Below are positions 1 to 9,586 of a DNA stretch of 64,000 nt, piece after piece. Source of the stretch: Psychrobacillus sp. FSL K6-2836 (lineage in GTDB: Bacteria; Bacillota; Bacilli; Bacillales_A; Planococcaceae); the NCBI RefSeq assembly GCF_038003085.1, contig NZ_JBBOOM010000001.1:1674001-1738000 (forward strand), written 5' to 3'. The position numbers and the translations under genes are program-made. The notes under the pieces were generated by a model, which saw nothing but the letters and a program-made list of their open reading frames with translations, did not search any database and was not told the origin of the DNA. Positions within the stretch are counted from its first letter, which is position 1, and every line of letters starts with the position of its first letter.

Positions 1-214
1 TCCTTGAAGTAAGTGATGTTAAAACTGGTGCACCTACTGTTACACCGAGCGCATATAACGAAACCGTCAGTCCCGCTGTTGTCAAAGATATATCCAAGTC
101 TTTAGATATTAGTGGCAATAGCCCGACACTGACAAATTCAGTCGTTCCTATTGCAAATGCACTTACTGCCAATGCTAGTAATGCAAACATACTTCTCTTT
201 TTATCTAAAGTCAT
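1..214 (-). CDS. MFS transporter, N-terminal part (cut by window edge)
   Basis: Reading leftward from an ATG at 214, 71 codons are open to the window edge. The start MTLDKKRSMFALLALAVSAF is followed by the strongly hydrophobic stretch IGTTEFVSVGLLPLISKDL and then SLYALGVTVGAP. This is the usual first two helices of drug-efflux MFS permeases of the YdhP/AraJ/YtbD type (family knowledge). A purine-rich GAAAGGTTGAG lies just upstream of the ATG. The gene is divergent from an HxlR-type regulator at 398, an arrangement typical of a regulator controlling an efflux pump. The substrate cannot be told from the visible part, and the remaining helices lie outside the window. Confidence 0.85.
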   Translation of the reverse strand, partial: MTLDKKRSMFALLALAVSAFAIGTTEFVSVGLLPLISKDLDISLTTAGLTVSLYALGVTVGAPVLTSLTSR

Positions 215-328
215 TATTTCTCAACCTTTCTCGAATGCGGGATAAATAAATTCCGCTGGACCAAAATATATTGTAAATCTACCGGCAAATGTTATTATGA
301 TTCATAGAGATCTAAAAGAAAAGTACGC

Positions 329-376
329 ACTTTTTAGTAATATAGGCACTATAAAGTTCTATAGGTACTTTTTAGT
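329..376. promoter_or_regulatory. Candidate HxlR operator (paired direct repeats)
   Basis: The 10-mer ACTTTTTAGT occurs at 329-338 and again at 367-376, 38 bp apart, and TATAGGCAC (341-349) is echoed by TATAGGTAC (360-368). The repeats sit in the 183-bp gap between the divergent MFS and HxlR genes, just upstream of the HxlR ribosome-binding site. Their role as operator is inferred from position and repetition. Confidence 0.4.
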
Positions 377-397
377 TCCTATTAAAGGAGAAATAGT

Positions 398-769
398 ATG
401 AAACCAAAAAAATATAATATATCTGTGGAAGCTACACTAGAGGTCATTGGCGGCAAGTGGAAATGCGTCATATTATGCCATTTAACCCATGGAAAAAAGC
501 GAACGAGTGAATTAAAGCGGCTTATGCCTGACATAACCCAAAAAATGTTAACGCAGCAACTTAGAGAGTTAGAGGGAGATGGTGTTATTAATAGGATTGT
601 CTATAACCAAGTCCCGCCAAAAGTAGAATATGAATTGAGCGAATATGGTACAAGTCTTGAAAGTATACTCAGCGCCCTTTGTTCATGGGGAGAAGAGCAT
701 ATTACAAAAGTATACGGAGATAAGTTTTCTGTTTTAGAGGACAGCATTTTGAACGACAGCTTAAAATAA
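398..769 (+). CDS. HxlR-family winged-helix transcriptional regulator
   Basis: This 123-residue protein has the HxlR signature near the N-terminus (EVIGGKWKCVILCHL, about residues 15-29). It is followed by the helix-turn-helix (RTSELKRLMPDITQKMLTQQ) and the beta-wing with VPPKVEYELSEYGTSL. Length and order match the family, whose members are often small dimeric sensors of electrophiles or oxidants. A good ribosome-binding site (AAAGGAG, 384-390) precedes the ATG at 398. The gene is divergent from the MFS transporter at 1-214, so control of that pump is the simplest inference. One cysteine (CHL) lies in the first helix region and another in LCSWGEEH near the C-terminus. Whether they act as redox sensors, as in YodB, is unknown. 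Confidence 0.9.
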   Translation: MKPKKYNISVEATLEVIGGKWKCVILCHLTHGKKRTSELKRLMPDITQKMLTQQLRELEGDGVINRIVYNQVPPKVEYELSEYGTSLESILSALCSWGEEHITKVYGDKFSVLEDSILNDSLK

Positions 770-775
770 ACTAAG

Positions 776-972
776 AAAAACCAGACAAAAAAGATGCCCG
801 GTCCTTTAAGGTCAAAACCTGTTTCTATCGTTTCCGAAGGGCTTTGGACAGACATTTTACTATATGATTACCGAGGGAATTTTTAGGGATATTGGTAATC
901 TTATGGTGTTTGCCTGTCCGTCGCCCTGCTACAACTCTTAGAAACAGGTAAATGCATTTTTGGATAACTAGA
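776..972 (+). repeat. Dispersed repeat R1, copy a
   Basis: This element recurs at 4499-4742 (inverted), 27944-28147, 30182-30362 and, as a left half, at 44864-44940. The left flank carries GCCCGGTCC, then CTGTTTCTATCG, then GAAGGGCTTTGGACAGAC. The right flank carries CTGTCCGTC, TAGAAACAG and TTTTTGGATAACTA. The inner CTGTTTCTA and TAGAAACAG are inverted repeats. In this copy the central region is short, closed only by ATTACC/GGTAAT. No ORF of note is present. It follows hxlR directly and may supply its terminator. Confidence 0.8.
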
Positions 973-1249
973 GAAAAGCTACTTTCCTATTCATAGAGGG
1001 GATGACAGTCTAAGTACGCGACATCTTGGTGCTCCTGCTCAAAGCTCGTCGCAAAATAAAGAAACATTTCGCAACGACTGCCTGACCCACATCGTGTGGG
1101 CCCGAAGATGCAATTTCGTTCGCTATTCGCTTCTTTATTTAATAAACATTTACTTCTTTTCTATATTTTCACTAGTACAAAAGAAAATCTACTTTCTTCT
1201 ACTAACATTGGATAATCCCATTTCTAATTCAAAAGCGATTGCAAATAAA
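973..1249 (+). repeat. Dispersed repeat R2, copy a (joined to R1)
   Basis: This segment is strongly similar, in the same order, to 28148-28428. Shared blocks are GACAGTCTAAG, GCGACATC, TGGTGCTCCTGC, then GCTCGTCGCAAAATAAAGAA, TTTCGCAACGACTGCCTGAC, CATTGGATAAT and AAAAGCGATT. In both places it follows an R1 element directly, so R1+R2 forms a composite of about 475-485 bp. There is no credible coding sequence. Confidence 0.75.
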
Positions 1250-1350
1250 GAAAAACCGGGTACAAGACACGCCCGGTATCGTTTTATTCTCTAAAACATT
1301 ATATCCATTAGCTTCAAAGTACATAAATCATATAATTTCTTGTCTCATAA

Positions 1351-1384
1351 AAAACAAGATTCTCTATATGGAGAATCTCGTTTT
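1351..1384 (-). terminator. Rho-independent terminator of spoVR
   Basis: A hairpin with arms AGATTCTC (1357-1364) and GAGAATCT (1371-1378) is flanked by A-rich and T-rich runs. It starts five bases beyond the spoVR stop codon on the minus strand. Confidence 0.75.
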
Positions 1385-1388
1385 AATC

Positions 1389-2783
1389 TTACAGATTCAT
1401 TTTCGAAACCTTTTTACCGTCAAATGTATATAAAACCTTTTTTCCTTCTACGACAGTTTCCATGTGGATTGTTCTCCCCCATAATTGATGGATATATGGT
1501 AGAACATTTTCCAAATAATGAGGATCTAGTTCCGTTCCTTCATAACCATGATGTAAATACAACTCTCCAAGTCTCATATAATCTCCATTTTCTACTACAA
1601 TATAAGGGAAGCTTCCATTCACTCGCATTGACACAAGCTGATCGCGGACATTTTCATAGTCCTTATCTGTTATTTCATAGTTACCATTCTTCTTTTCAAA
1701 CAAATATAAATCTTCCTGTTTCACTAAGTCCTTCGTTAAGTAATTTCGAATAAAAGATATGTCTGATTCTATTTCTCTTACTTCAAACATTTTCTCTCTA
1801 CCCGAATTAGCTTCAATACCTAAATCTTTCATTTCATTCGTCGGATTATTATATCTCTTTTCTATATCTTCGAAAATTTTCACACCCAAATAATATGGAT
1901 TGATGCCAGTTTTAGAAGGCTGCACTACATTGGCATTTAACTTGGCAAATTCAATTGTTTCATCACTCGTTAAATCCATTTCCCTTAATATACGTTGGTG
2001 CCAATACGATGCCCAGCCTTCGTTCATAATCTTGGTCTCTAATTGTGGCCAAAAGTAGAGCATTTCCTCTCGCATCATTGTTAAAATATCTCGTTGCCAC
2101 TCTTCTAACTCACTGCTATATTCCTCTATGAATAGGAGTAGGTCCTTTTCTGGTTTCGGAGGAAACTTTTTTCGATAAGGAAGAATCAATTTTGTTTTTT
2201 CTTCTCGATGATCCAATCTCCACAAATCATCATAATCAGTTCTTCTTACCCCTTCAACTTCTTCCTCATCCTCATAAACGGGCAGTTTGGGTCTCATAAT
2301 AGACGGGTCAATATGCTCTTGAATTGCTAATACTGCATCTAAAAAACTCTCCACCTCATCTTTTCCATACAACCTCTCATAGGCCGCAATGCGTTCAGCG
2401 GTTGCCGTCATACTCTCCACCATATCTCTGCGAGTATTAGAGAAACGAACATTATGTTTGAAAAAGTCACAATGAGCGAGTACATGCGCAATAATAAGCT
2501 TATTTTGGATGAGACTATTTGTGTCCAATAAAAACGCATAGCAAGGATCTGAATTAATCACCAATTCATAAATTTGACTGAGTCCAAAATCATATTGCAT
2601 TTTCATCTTATGGAACTGTTTTCCAAAACTCCAATGAGCAAAACGTGTGGGCATACCGTACGCACCGAATGTATAAATGATATCTGCGGGGCAAATCTCA
2701 TACCTCATTGGATACGTGTCGAGGCCGAATCCCGTGGCGATTTCGGTAATTTCCGCAATGGCATGTTGTAGTTTTCTCTCCAT
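1389..2783 (-). CDS. spoVR: SpoVR family sporulation protein
   Basis: This 464-residue protein is close to the length of Bacillus subtilis SpoVR (about 468). Characteristic stretches are [20 protein letters not shown] near the N-terminus, ARHWSFGK-like [29 protein letters not shown], and [20 protein letters not shown] in the second half. In B. subtilis SpoVR is needed for normal spore cortex formation; the biochemical role is unclear. The ATG at 2783 overlaps the stop codon of yhbH by one base (TAATG), which implies translational coupling. The order prkA-yhbH-spoVR is common in bacteria. A terminator lies just after the stop. Confidence 0.95.
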   Translation of the reverse strand: MERKLQHAIAEITEIATGFGLDTYPMRYEICPADIIYTFGAYGMPTRFAHWSFGKQFHKMKMQYDFGLSQIYELVINSDPCYAFLLDTNSLIQNKLIIAHVLAHCDFFKHNVRFSNTRRDMVESMTATAERIAAYERLYGKDEVESFLDAVLAIQEHIDPSIMRPKLPVYEDEEEVEGVRRTDYDDLWRLDHREEKTKLILPYRKKFPPKPEKDLLLFIEEYSSELEEWQRDILTMMREEMLYFWPQLETKIMNEGWASYWHQRILREMDLTSDETIEFAKLNANVVQPSKTGINPYYLGVKIFEDIEKRYNNPTNEMKDLGIEANSGREKMFEVREIESDISFIRNYLTKDLVKQEDLYLFEKKNGNYEITDKDYENVRDQLVSMRVNGSFPYIVVENGDYMRLGELYLHHGYEGTELDPHYLENVLPYIHQLWGRTIHMETVVEGKKVLYTFDGKKVSKMNL

Positions 2784-3943
2784 TACTTGGCTCCCTTTTG
2801 AAAAATACTCTTCAGTGCTTCATATACGTCTTGGTTTTCTTTCAATACATAATATCTAAACTTTGGATTTTCAATTTTTTTATAAGTGTTCATTAAAGTA
2901 GAATATCTGCTATGAGCATTTACTTCGCCGTAGCCAAAAATACTCGAAACATCCATTAATTCATTTACAAGTTGAATACATTTGACGTTATCACTAGTCA
3001 TATTCTCGCCATCAGAAAAATGCACAGGATAAATATTATAACGAGTAGGATTATATTTTTCTTTAATAAGCTCTAGCGCTTTCATGTATGCCGAGGAACA
3101 AATCGTACCTCCACTTTCCCCTTTTGAAAAAAACTCTTCTTCTGTTACAACTTTTGCTTCAGTGTGATGAGCGATAAATTCAATTTCTACCGTTTCATAT
3201 TGAGAGCGTAAAAACCTTGCCATCCAGAAAAAAAAGCTTCTAGCACAATACTTTTCAAAGTTCCCCATTGATCCACTGGTATCCATCATTGCTAACACAA
3301 CTGCCTTCGATTCTGGTTTTACTACTTCATCCCATGTTTTAAAACGCAAGTCATCTTGGTGGATAGGCATTATTCCTGCCTTTCCCTTCATTGCATTTCG
3401 TTTAATAGCAGTCATGATAGTTCGCTTTTTATCAATATTGCCCATTAGACCTTTTTTCCGTATATCGTTGAATGTAATATGTTCCGTTGTAATTTCTGAC
3501 TGTTCCTTTTCTTCTAAATTGGGCAACTCCATTTGGTTGAAAAGCTCCTGTTCTATTTCTGCAATAGATATCTCAGCTTCATAATAGTCTTGACCTGCCT
3601 GATCACCGGCCTGTTTACCTTGCCCTGCTTTTCCTTGTTCATCTCCTGAACCTTTTGCGATAACATCTCCTACTTGGCTATCCCCATCACCTTGCCCAAC
3701 GTGCTTTGATGAATCATAGTTGTACCTTATTTTATATTCATCTAGTGAGCGAATCGGGATTTTAATGACTTCTCGTCCATTAGACATAATGATATTTTCT
3801 TCACTGATCAAATCGGGCAAGTTGTTTTGAATCGCTTCCTTCACTTTCTCCATATGTCGCTGTTGGTCTTGGTGACCTTTTCGATGCAAAGACCAGTTTT
3901 CCTGCGAAACGACAAATTGTTTTGCTTCTTCTTTATTCTCCAT
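2783..3943 (-). CDS. yhbH: Sporulation protein YhbH (DUF444, vWA-like)
   Basis: The protein has about 386 residues. It matches YhbH along its length: [14 protein letters not shown] near the N-terminus, a Gly/Asp/Lys-rich linker around residues 85-120, then a von Willebrand A-like domain with the metal-site motif DTSGSMG at about residues 221-227. [19 protein letters not shown] and [17 protein letters not shown] lie in the second half. DUF444 proteins are encoded beside PrkA kinases and SpoVR in many bacteria, suggesting shared function. The start is uncertain: ATG at 3943 has AGGTG upstream, but an in-frame GTG at 3955 would add four residues. In B. subtilis yhbH is mother-cell expressed. Confidence 0.93.
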   Translation of the reverse strand: MENKEEAKQFVVSQENWSLHRKGHQDQQRHMEKVKEAIQNNLPDLISEENIIMSNGREVIKIPIRSLDEYKIRYNYDSSKHVGQGDGDSQVGDVIAKGSGDEQGKAGQGKQAGDQAGQDYYEAEISIAEIEQELFNQMELPNLEEKEQSEITTEHITFNDIRKKGLMGNIDKKRTIMTAIKRNAMKGKAGIMPIHQDDLRFKTWDEVVKPESKAVVLAMMDTSGSMGNFEKYCARSFFFWMARFLRSQYETVEIEFIAHHTEAKVVTEEEFFSKGESGGTICSSAYMKALELIKEKYNPTRYNIYPVHFSDGENMTSDNVKCIQLVNELMDVSSIFGYGEVNAHSRYSTLMNTYKKIENPKFRYYVLKENQDVYEALKSIFQKGAK

Positions 3944-3968
3944 TTTTCTCAACACCTACCTATTTTTT

Positions 3969-3997
3969 ATCATATGCCTGTTCGTCATTCTTATTGC
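3969..3997 (-). promoter_or_regulatory. Possible sigma-E-type promoter of yhbH
   Basis: On the minus strand GCAATAA (3991-3997) and CATATGAT (3969-3976) are separated by 14 bp. They loosely resemble the sigma-E -35 and -10 boxes (CATA core). The match is partial. It would give yhbH-spoVR their own promoter after the repeat-filled gap that separates them from prkA. Confidence 0.3.
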
Positions 3998-4184
3998 AGA
4001 TGAAAATGAAAAATGTAGAGGTTAATATTATGATAGATAAGAAAAAGGCATTCACATACCGAAAACCGGTGATGGAATTGCCTTTTACAAAAGAAAATTT
4101 TGAAGAATAGAAGCTATCCATTAATACTGCTGATTTCCGTTTCAACGAACTTTCATGTTTCGAAGCTAGCGCAGCGATGCAGAA

Positions 4185-4466
4185 ACAGGTGGAGAACTAA
4201 GGCTAAGTGCGCCACGTCGTATGGCAATGCCTTCGTGACCAACATCCTGTTGGCCTCCGTGGGGTGAGCGATGAGCTATCACCACAGCTCAACGCGTCGT
4301 TGTGATATCTCATCGCTCACCCCACCGAAGTCACCACCTTCCACTACAATCCATTAGTGTGTAGTACTTCCTATGAATGTACGGCAAAGGCGGCTTACTT
4401 AAAAAGACTTTTATAGCAACGTTTATAGAGCACTCTTGCCAGGAATTGTAAGGGTGTTTTTTTTGA
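4185..4466 (-). repeat. Dispersed repeat R3, copy a, with 23-bp palindrome
   Basis: This segment is the reverse complement of sequence at about 45050-45330, with shared blocks such as GTGCGCCAC, CAACATCCTGTTGGCCTCC, GTACGGCAAAGGCGGCTTAC, AGCAACGTTTATAGAG and CTCTTGCCAGGAA. It contains a long inverted repeat: arms 4260-4282 and 4302-4324 pair at 22 of 23 positions around a 19-base loop. Its end forms a terminator-like hairpin followed by a T run (4449-4464). It fills part of the 830-bp gap between yhbH and prkA; I find no gene there. Confidence 0.75.
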
Positions 4467-4498
4467 AAGATTACTCTATCAATAGGAAAGGGACTTTT

Positions 4499-4742
4499 CT
4501 CTAGTTATCCAAAAATGCACTGTCCTGTTTCTAAGATTTGTAGGAGGTAGACGGACAGGCGAACGCCATAAGATTACTGAAAAAAAGGGATGCTGGTTGG
4601 TTGTGACGTCCGTCACAACCAACCAGCATCCCAAAAAATTCACTCTGTAATAATATAGCACAACGTCTTTCGAAAGCCCTTCGAAAACGATAGAAACAGT
4701 TTTTGACCTTAAAGGACCGGGCATGTCTTTTGCCCGGTTTTA
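4499..4742 (-). repeat. Dispersed repeat R1, copy b, with perfect 22-bp hairpin
   Basis: This is an inverted copy of R1 (see 776-972) with both flanks present. Its core holds a perfect inverted repeat: arms 4587-4608 and 4611-4632, 22 bp each, with a 2-base loop. The tip, read on the minus strand, is GTGACGGACGTCAC, nearly identical to the tip in copy c, while the rest of the stem differs. The CCGGGC...GCCCGG end at 4718-4736 is itself a hairpin with a T run and lies 36 bp after the prkA stop. It may terminate prkA. Confidence 0.85.
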
Positions 4743-4777
4743 TTAAAATTTCAGCTATGTTATTTGTCTATTTACGT

Positions 4778-6673
4778 CTATCTATTTAGTAAACTGCCAA
4801 CATATTTCAATAGTTCGTTGGCTGATGTAGAGTTGTATCCATGTTCGTCTATTAATCTTGCCACTACTTCATTTACTTTCTTTAGATGAGCTTCATCTGG
4901 TGTCTTCGCTGAAGTCGTAATTTTCACGACATCCTTTAAATCAGCAAATAATTTCTTTTGGATGGCTTCACGTAGACGCTCATGCGAATTATATTCAAAA
5001 CGTTTTCCTTTTCTTGCATATGCCGATAATCGAATGAGTATTTCTTCTCGAAATGCTTTTTTTGCATTTTCAGAAATGCCGATTTGTTCCTCAATGGAGC
5101 GCATTAGCTTCTCATCTGGATTCATCTCTTCCCCAGTTAGTGGGTCTCTCATTTTGTTTTTATTGCAAAAAGCCTCGACGTTATCTAAATAGTTGTTCAT
5201 TAGTGTAATTGCTGACTCTTCATATGAGTAGACAAATGCTTTTTGTACTTCTTTCTTCGCTATTTCATCGTATTCTTTGCGAGCAATTGCTATATAATTC
5301 ATGTATTTTTCTTTGTCTTCATCAGAAATGGATGCGTGCTGATCCAGCCCCTCCTTTAAAGAACGTAGCACATCTAGGGCATTAATCGATGGAACTTCTT
5401 TACGGATAATCGCAGAGGAAATACGGTTGATCACGTAACGTGGATCAATTCCATTCATTCCTTCATTTTGAGATTCCTTCTTCAATTCCTCCACATCGAT
5501 GTCGTTAAAGCCTTCCACGTTTTCTCCATCATAAAGGCGCATTTTTTTGACGAGATCTATTCCTGTTTTTTTCGGAATCTCGAGCCTCGTTAATACGGAA
5601 AAAATTGCAGCAGCCCTTAGTGCATGTGGAGCAATATGAACATGTGTCATATCACTTTCTTTAATCATCTTTTCATATATCCGTTCTTCCTGGCTGACCT
5701 TTAGATTATAAGGTATTGGCATGACAATAATACGGGAATGTAACGCTTCATTCTTTTTATTGGCTATAAATGATCGGTATTCAGTTTCATTGGTATGGGC
5801 TACGATCAATTCATCTGCACTGATTAATGCAAAGCGTCCTGCCTTAAAATTACCTTCCTGAGTTAGTGATAATAAATGCCAAAGAAATTTTTCATCTAGT
5901 TTAAGCATTTCTTGGAACTCCATCATACCTCTATTCGCTTTATTGAGCTCCCCATCAAAGCGATATGCACGAGGATCTGATTCTGAACCATATTCCGCTA
6001 TTGTTGAAAAGTCTATAGAGCCTGTTAAATCCGCGATATCTTGAGATTTAGGGTCGGATGGTGTAAAGGTACCAATTCCCACACGTTTATCTTCAGAGAA
6101 GAAAATCCGCTCCACTATGACATCTTCTACGCGCCCACCATATTCCTTTTCAAGCCTCATCGAGTTTAAGGGGGACAAACTACCTTCAATGCGAATTCCA
6201 TATTCATCAAAGAAGTCTTCTCGTAAATGCTGAGGGATTAAATGCAGAGGATCCTCATGCATTGGACAGCCTTTTATAGCGTATACTGCGCCTTCGTCTG
6301 TACGAGAATATTGTTCAAACCCTCGTTTAAGAAGTGTTACAATAGTCGACTTTCCTCCACTTACTGGTCCCATTAATAACAAAATTCGTTTACGTACATC
6401 TAATCTTCTGGCTGCAGGATGGAAATATTCTTCTACTAATCGCTCTAGTGATTCCTCTAATCCAAAAATCTCGTTTTGAAAAAAAGTAAATTGTTTTTTG
6501 TTTTCTTGTTCAGTAAGTCCTGCATTTTTTATCATGCTATAAACCCGTGCATGTGCCGTTTGGGCAACCTCTGGACGTTCCTTCACAATCGCTAAAAATT
6601 CTTCAAACGTACCTTCCCACTTGAGCTGGTTCTCTTCTTCTCGATAATTTCTTACTTTGTTTAAAATGTCCAT
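4778..6673 (-). CDS. prkA: PrkA family serine protein kinase
   Basis: This 631-residue protein equals the length of B. subtilis PrkA. It starts MDILNKVRNYREEENQLKWE, then shows an AAA-type P-loop GPVSGGKST at residues 102-110. Further on are SGGKST-linked conserved stretches such as IKGCPMHEDPLHLIP, GIGTFTPSDPKSQDIADLTG and ANRGMMEFQEMLK, and finally the C-terminal kinase-like region. PrkA is a mother-cell protein affecting sporulation; kinase and AAA+ protease-like roles have both been proposed (family knowledge). The ATG at 6673 is preferred over one four codons upstream (6685), because GGAGGG lies just before it and the shorter form fits the family. It normally neighbours yhbH; here about 830 bp of repeats intervene. 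Confidence 0.96.
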   Translation of the reverse strand: MDILNKVRNYREEENQLKWEGTFEEFLAIVKERPEVAQTAHARVYSMIKNAGLTEQENKKQFTFFQNEIFGLEESLERLVEEYFHPAARRLDVRKRILLLMGPVSGGKSTIVTLLKRGFEQYSRTDEGAVYAIKGCPMHEDPLHLIPQHLREDFFDEYGIRIEGSLSPLNSMRLEKEYGGRVEDVIVERIFFSEDKRVGIGTFTPSDPKSQDIADLTGSIDFSTIAEYGSESDPRAYRFDGELNKANRGMMEFQEMLKLDEKFLWHLLSLTQEGNFKAGRFALISADELIVAHTNETEYRSFIANKKNEALHSRIIVMPIPYNLKVSQEERIYEKMIKESDMTHVHIAPHALRAAAIFSVLTRLEIPKKTGIDLVKKMRLYDGENVEGFNDIDVEELKKESQNEGMNGIDPRYVINRISSAIIRKEVPSINALDVLRSLKEGLDQHASISDEDKEKYMNYIAIARKEYDEIAKKEVQKAFVYSYEESAITLMNNYLDNVEAFCNKNKMRDPLTGEEMNPDEKLMRSIEEQIGISENAKKAFREEILIRLSAYARKGKRFEYNSHERLREAIQKKLFADLKDVVKITTSAKTPDEAHLKKVNEVVARLIDEHGYNSTSANELLKYVGSLLNR

Positions 6674-6704
6674 GTTTCCCTCCATTCATGGGAGTAGTTT
6701 ATAC

Positions 6705-6733
6705 ATAGTATGAAGTTTTAGAAATTATGATAC
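6705..6733 (-). promoter_or_regulatory. Candidate sigma-E promoter of prkA
   Basis: On the minus strand GTATCAT (6727-6733) and CATACTAT (6705-6712) are separated by 14 bp. This is close to the sigma-E consensus -10 (CATACAAT) and spacing. The expected start would be about 25 bp upstream of the prkA ATG. In B. subtilis prkA belongs to the sigma-E regulon (established knowledge); the assignment here is inference. Confidence 0.45.
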
Positions 6734-6751
6734 CAAATTCTCTACAACAAT

Positions 6752-6783
6752 AAAGCATCTCTTGTCAGATCAAGAGATGCTTT
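6752..6783 (-). terminator. Terminator after the DUF4349 gene
   Basis: The arms AAAGCATCTCTTG and CAAGAGATGCTTT pair perfectly around a 6-base loop. The hairpin lies between the DUF4349 stop and the prkA promoter, with T-rich sequence following on the minus strand. Confidence 0.75.
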
Positions 6784-6831
6784 ATTCGTTGTTATAGGAT
6801 ATATTCTCAATAAATACTTGATTTTAGATTG

Positions 6832-7713
6832 CTATTCTTTTATTTTCCTTCTTTTAATTACCAAAACTACCACACCTGCAATAATTGCTAAAAATGCAAG
6901 CACTGGTAAATTACCAATTATAAACACTATAATTCCTGAGCCTATCGATAAAAGTGAATTTGTACTTGTTATAAATTGCTTTTTCGTTTTTTCCCATGTA
7001 TTCAAGTCTTTGTTTTCTATTTCTGGAATAATGACACGGTTTTCATACATCGTTAATTCGATTGTGGAAAAGGACGTTTGGTTTTCTAAATAATTTATTT
7101 TCCCTACTAACACCTCAATTTCTTCTTGGATCTTTGCCAAATCAGTGGAAATTTTCAGTAGGTCCTCTGTTTTTTCAGCATCTTTCATAAATGCTAGTAA
7201 TCGTTCCTCCACTGCACGTTTCGATTTTACTCGAGAGCTTAGGTCTACATACTGCTCGGTTACATCCTGTCCAGTTACATTTTTTTCTAAAACTTTGGAT
7301 GCTTCTGCCTCTGCTTCCGACAAAAATGTTTCAAAATGTTCTTCTGGAATTCGCACAACCATTTTCCCAGTACTTGTTTCATCAGATTCCAAATACACAT
7401 TGGACTCTACAATATAGCCATCATAATTCTTCACCTTTTGTTCCATATTATGCTGCGCCTTTTCTAAATCCTTTACATTCGTACTAATTCTAGCCTGATG
7501 AATGATCATTCGAATGTTAGGAGCCTCTCTATCCTCTGTTGCACTCCCCTGTTCCACTTCTGCTTCTTCACTTTTTTGTTCCTCAGTTGCAAATTCCGCT
7601 GAATCAGATGCACTTTCTGCAGTGCTCATCTTGGCTGACTCGTCATCTCCACTACAGGCTGCTAATAACACGGATAGGCTTATAGTGACTAAGAATAACC
7701 ACGCTTTTTTCAA
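6832..7713 (-). CDS. DUF4349 domain-containing lipoprotein
   Basis: This 293-residue protein starts at TTG 7713, with AAGGGGG about eight bases upstream. A lipoprotein signal ends in the lipobox LLAAC (Cys20). A Ser/Glu-rich linker follows to about residue 65. The DUF4349 body includes RISTNVKDLEKAQHNMEQKV, GKMVVRIPEEHFETFLSE, TEQYVDLSSRVKSKRAVEER and a coiled segment. A C-terminal transmembrane helix (VLAFLAIIAGVVVLVIKRRK) completes it. Both ends are therefore membrane-tethered on the outer face. Function is unknown for the family. It appears to be a single-gene transcript with a TA-rich stretch at its 5' side. Confidence 0.85.
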   Translation of the reverse strand: MKKAWLFLVTISLSVLLAACSGDDESAKMSTAESASDSAEFATEEQKSEEAEVEQGSATEDREAPNIRMIIHQARISTNVKDLEKAQHNMEQKVKNYDGYIVESNVYLESDETSTGKMVVRIPEEHFETFLSEAEAEASKVLEKNVTGQDVTEQYVDLSSRVKSKRAVEERLLAFMKDAEKTEDLLKISTDLAKIQEEIEVLVGKINYLENQTSFSTIELTMYENRVIIPEIENKDLNTWEKTKKQFITSTNSLLSIGSGIIVFIIGNLPVLAFLAIIAGVVVLVIKRRKIKE

Positions 7714-7913
7714 AATAATTGCCCCCTTATATATATATATCTGAATAATCAGACGAATAGTAATGGAAAGAGTTTCATTTCACTTTTACAGTACACTACC
7801 ATGCTAATAAAGTACCCCGTTAGCAGATGAGAAATTTTTACTTTTTTCACAAAAATCCTTAAATAATTAAAAAATTTAGATAGAATAGAGGTAGAAATTG
7901 AGGAGGTATTTGA

Positions 7914-9581
7914 ATGGGAAAAGCAAACGATAAGGTTATTCGTTATAGAGGAACCAAGTTGAATACGAAAGGCTGGCTACAAGAAGCAGCACTTCGCATG
8001 CTTATGAACAATTTAGATGCGGAGGTAGCAGAGCATCCTGATGACTTAGTTGTTTACGGCGGTATCGGAAAGGCAGCTCGGAACTGGGAAGCTTTTGACG
8101 CAATAGTTCGCTCCTTAAAGGAACTTGAAAACGATGAAACATTGCTTGTCCAATCTGGAAAACCAGTAGCTGTATTTAAATCTCACATCGATGCACCCCG
8201 TGTATTAATAGCTAACTCGAACTTAGTGCCAGCGTTTGCTACATGGGAGCATTTTCATGAACTCGATAAAAAGGGTTTAATGATGTACGGACAGATGACT
8301 GCTGGTAGTTGGATTTATATTGGTTCTCAAGGGATTGTACAAGGCACTTATGAAACATTTGCTGAACTTGCTAAACAGCATTTCAATGGAACGTTAAAGA
8401 ATACGATTACACTTACCGCGGGGTTAGGTGGTATGGGGGCAGCTCAGCCATTAGCAGTTACGATGAATGGTGGAGTATGTATTGCTATAGAAGTAGATGA
8501 AACGAGAATAGATAGACGCATCGAAACACGCTACACAGATTTGAAAGCGCATACATTAGACGAGGCAATTCAACTAGCAGAAGAAGCAAAGCTAGCTGGG
8601 AAACCTCTATCCATAGGGCTTGTTGGAAATGCTGCGGATATTTTACCTGAAATGATTGCTCGTGGTTTTACACCAGATGTATTGACCGATCAAACTTCAG
8701 CGCATGATCCATTAAACGGCTATATCCCTTCCCAAACGTCCCTAGAGGAAGCACTACTCTTACGCCAAGAAAATCCTAGCGAATATATAAAGCGCTCTAA
8801 GACCTCTATGACCGTGCATGTGCGTGCTATGGTCGAGTTAATGGATAAAGGTTCCATAACATTCGATTATGGCAATAATATACGCCAGGTGGCCAAGGAT
8901 GAAGGGCTCGATCGTGCGTTTGACTTCCCAGGATTTGTCCCAGCTTATATCCGACCACAGTTTTGCGAAGGCAAAGGTCCCTTCAGATGGGTTGCATTGT
9001 CCGGAGATCCTGAAGACATATATAAAACAGATGAAGTAATCTTACGTGAGTTTAGTTATAACACTCATCTGTGCAACTGGATTAAAATGGCTCGTGAAAA
9101 AATCCAATTCCAGGGCCTTCCTTCCCGAATATGCTGGTTAGGTTATGGCGAAAGAGCACGCTTTGGGAAAATTATAAATGATATGGTTGCTTCGGGGGAA
9201 TTAAGTGCACCAATTGTAATTGGCCGGGACCATTTAGATTCGGGATCAGTCGCCTCCCCCAATCGTGAAACAGAAGCTATGAAAGATGGTTCAGACGCAG
9301 TGGCAGACTGGCCAATATTAAATGCCATGATAAACGCTGTAGGTGGTGCAACATGGGTTTCCGTCCACCATGGAGGTGGGGTCGGAATGGGATATTCCAT
9401 TCATGCTGGTATGGTCATAGTGGCTGATGGAACAAGAGAAGCGGAAGTAAGATTAGAACGAGTGCTCACTTCAGATCCAGGTATGGGAATTGTTCGTCAT
9501 TTTGACGCTGGTTATGAGCTTGCAGAAAAAACAGCTCGTGCTAAAGGCGTCAACATTCCAATGATGGAAAAGGAGGACTAA
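7914..9581 (+). CDS. hutU: Urocanate hydratase
   Basis: This cytoplasmic enzyme of 555 residues converts urocanate to imidazolonepropionate, step two of histidine degradation, using tightly bound NAD+. It shows [15 protein letters not shown] (about 48-62), the NAD-binding loop [11 protein letters not shown] (169-179), [11 protein letters not shown], and the conserved [17 protein letters not shown] and [15 protein letters not shown] blocks. Length fits the family (about 550-560). AGGAGG at 7901-7906 precedes the ATG. The stop is only 5 bp from hutI. A weak palindrome, TGGAAAGAGTTTCA (7764-7777), lies upstream but lacks the central CG of a CcpA site, so I do not call a cre box. Confidence 0.97.
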   Translation: MGKANDKVIRYRGTKLNTKGWLQEAALRMLMNNLDAEVAEHPDDLVVYGGIGKAARNWEAFDAIVRSLKELENDETLLVQSGKPVAVFKSHIDAPRVLIANSNLVPAFATWEHFHELDKKGLMMYGQMTAGSWIYIGSQGIVQGTYETFAELAKQHFNGTLKNTITLTAGLGGMGAAQPLAVTMNGGVCIAIEVDETRIDRRIETRYTDLKAHTLDEAIQLAEEAKLAGKPLSIGLVGNAADILPEMIARGFTPDVLTDQTSAHDPLNGYIPSQTSLEEALLLRQENPSEYIKRSKTSMTVHVRAMVELMDKGSITFDYGNNIRQVAKDEGLDRAFDFPGFVPAYIRPQFCEGKGPFRWVALSGDPEDIYKTDEVILREFSYNTHLCNWIKMAREKIQFQGLPSRICWLGYGERARFGKIINDMVASGELSAPIVIGRDHLDSGSVASPNRETEAMKDGSDAVADWPILNAMINAVGGATWVSVHHGGGVGMGYSIHAGMVIVADGTREAEVRLERVLTSDPGMGIVRHFDAGYELAEKTARAKGVNIPMMEKED

Positions 9582-9586
9582 AACAT

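Noticed and set aside
3922-4145. Small ORFs on both strands between yhbH and the R3 repeat
   Set aside because: Neither has a convincing ribosome-binding site or family resemblance, and they overlap each other and the yhbH promoter region.
4260-4324. CRISPR or attachment site
   Set aside because: It is a single long palindrome inside a dispersed repeat. There is no spacer-repeat periodicity, no cas gene and no integrase.
7764-7777. CcpA (cre) site upstream of hutU
   Set aside because: TGGAAAGAGTTTCA is palindromic at the ends but lacks the conserved central CG of cre sites.
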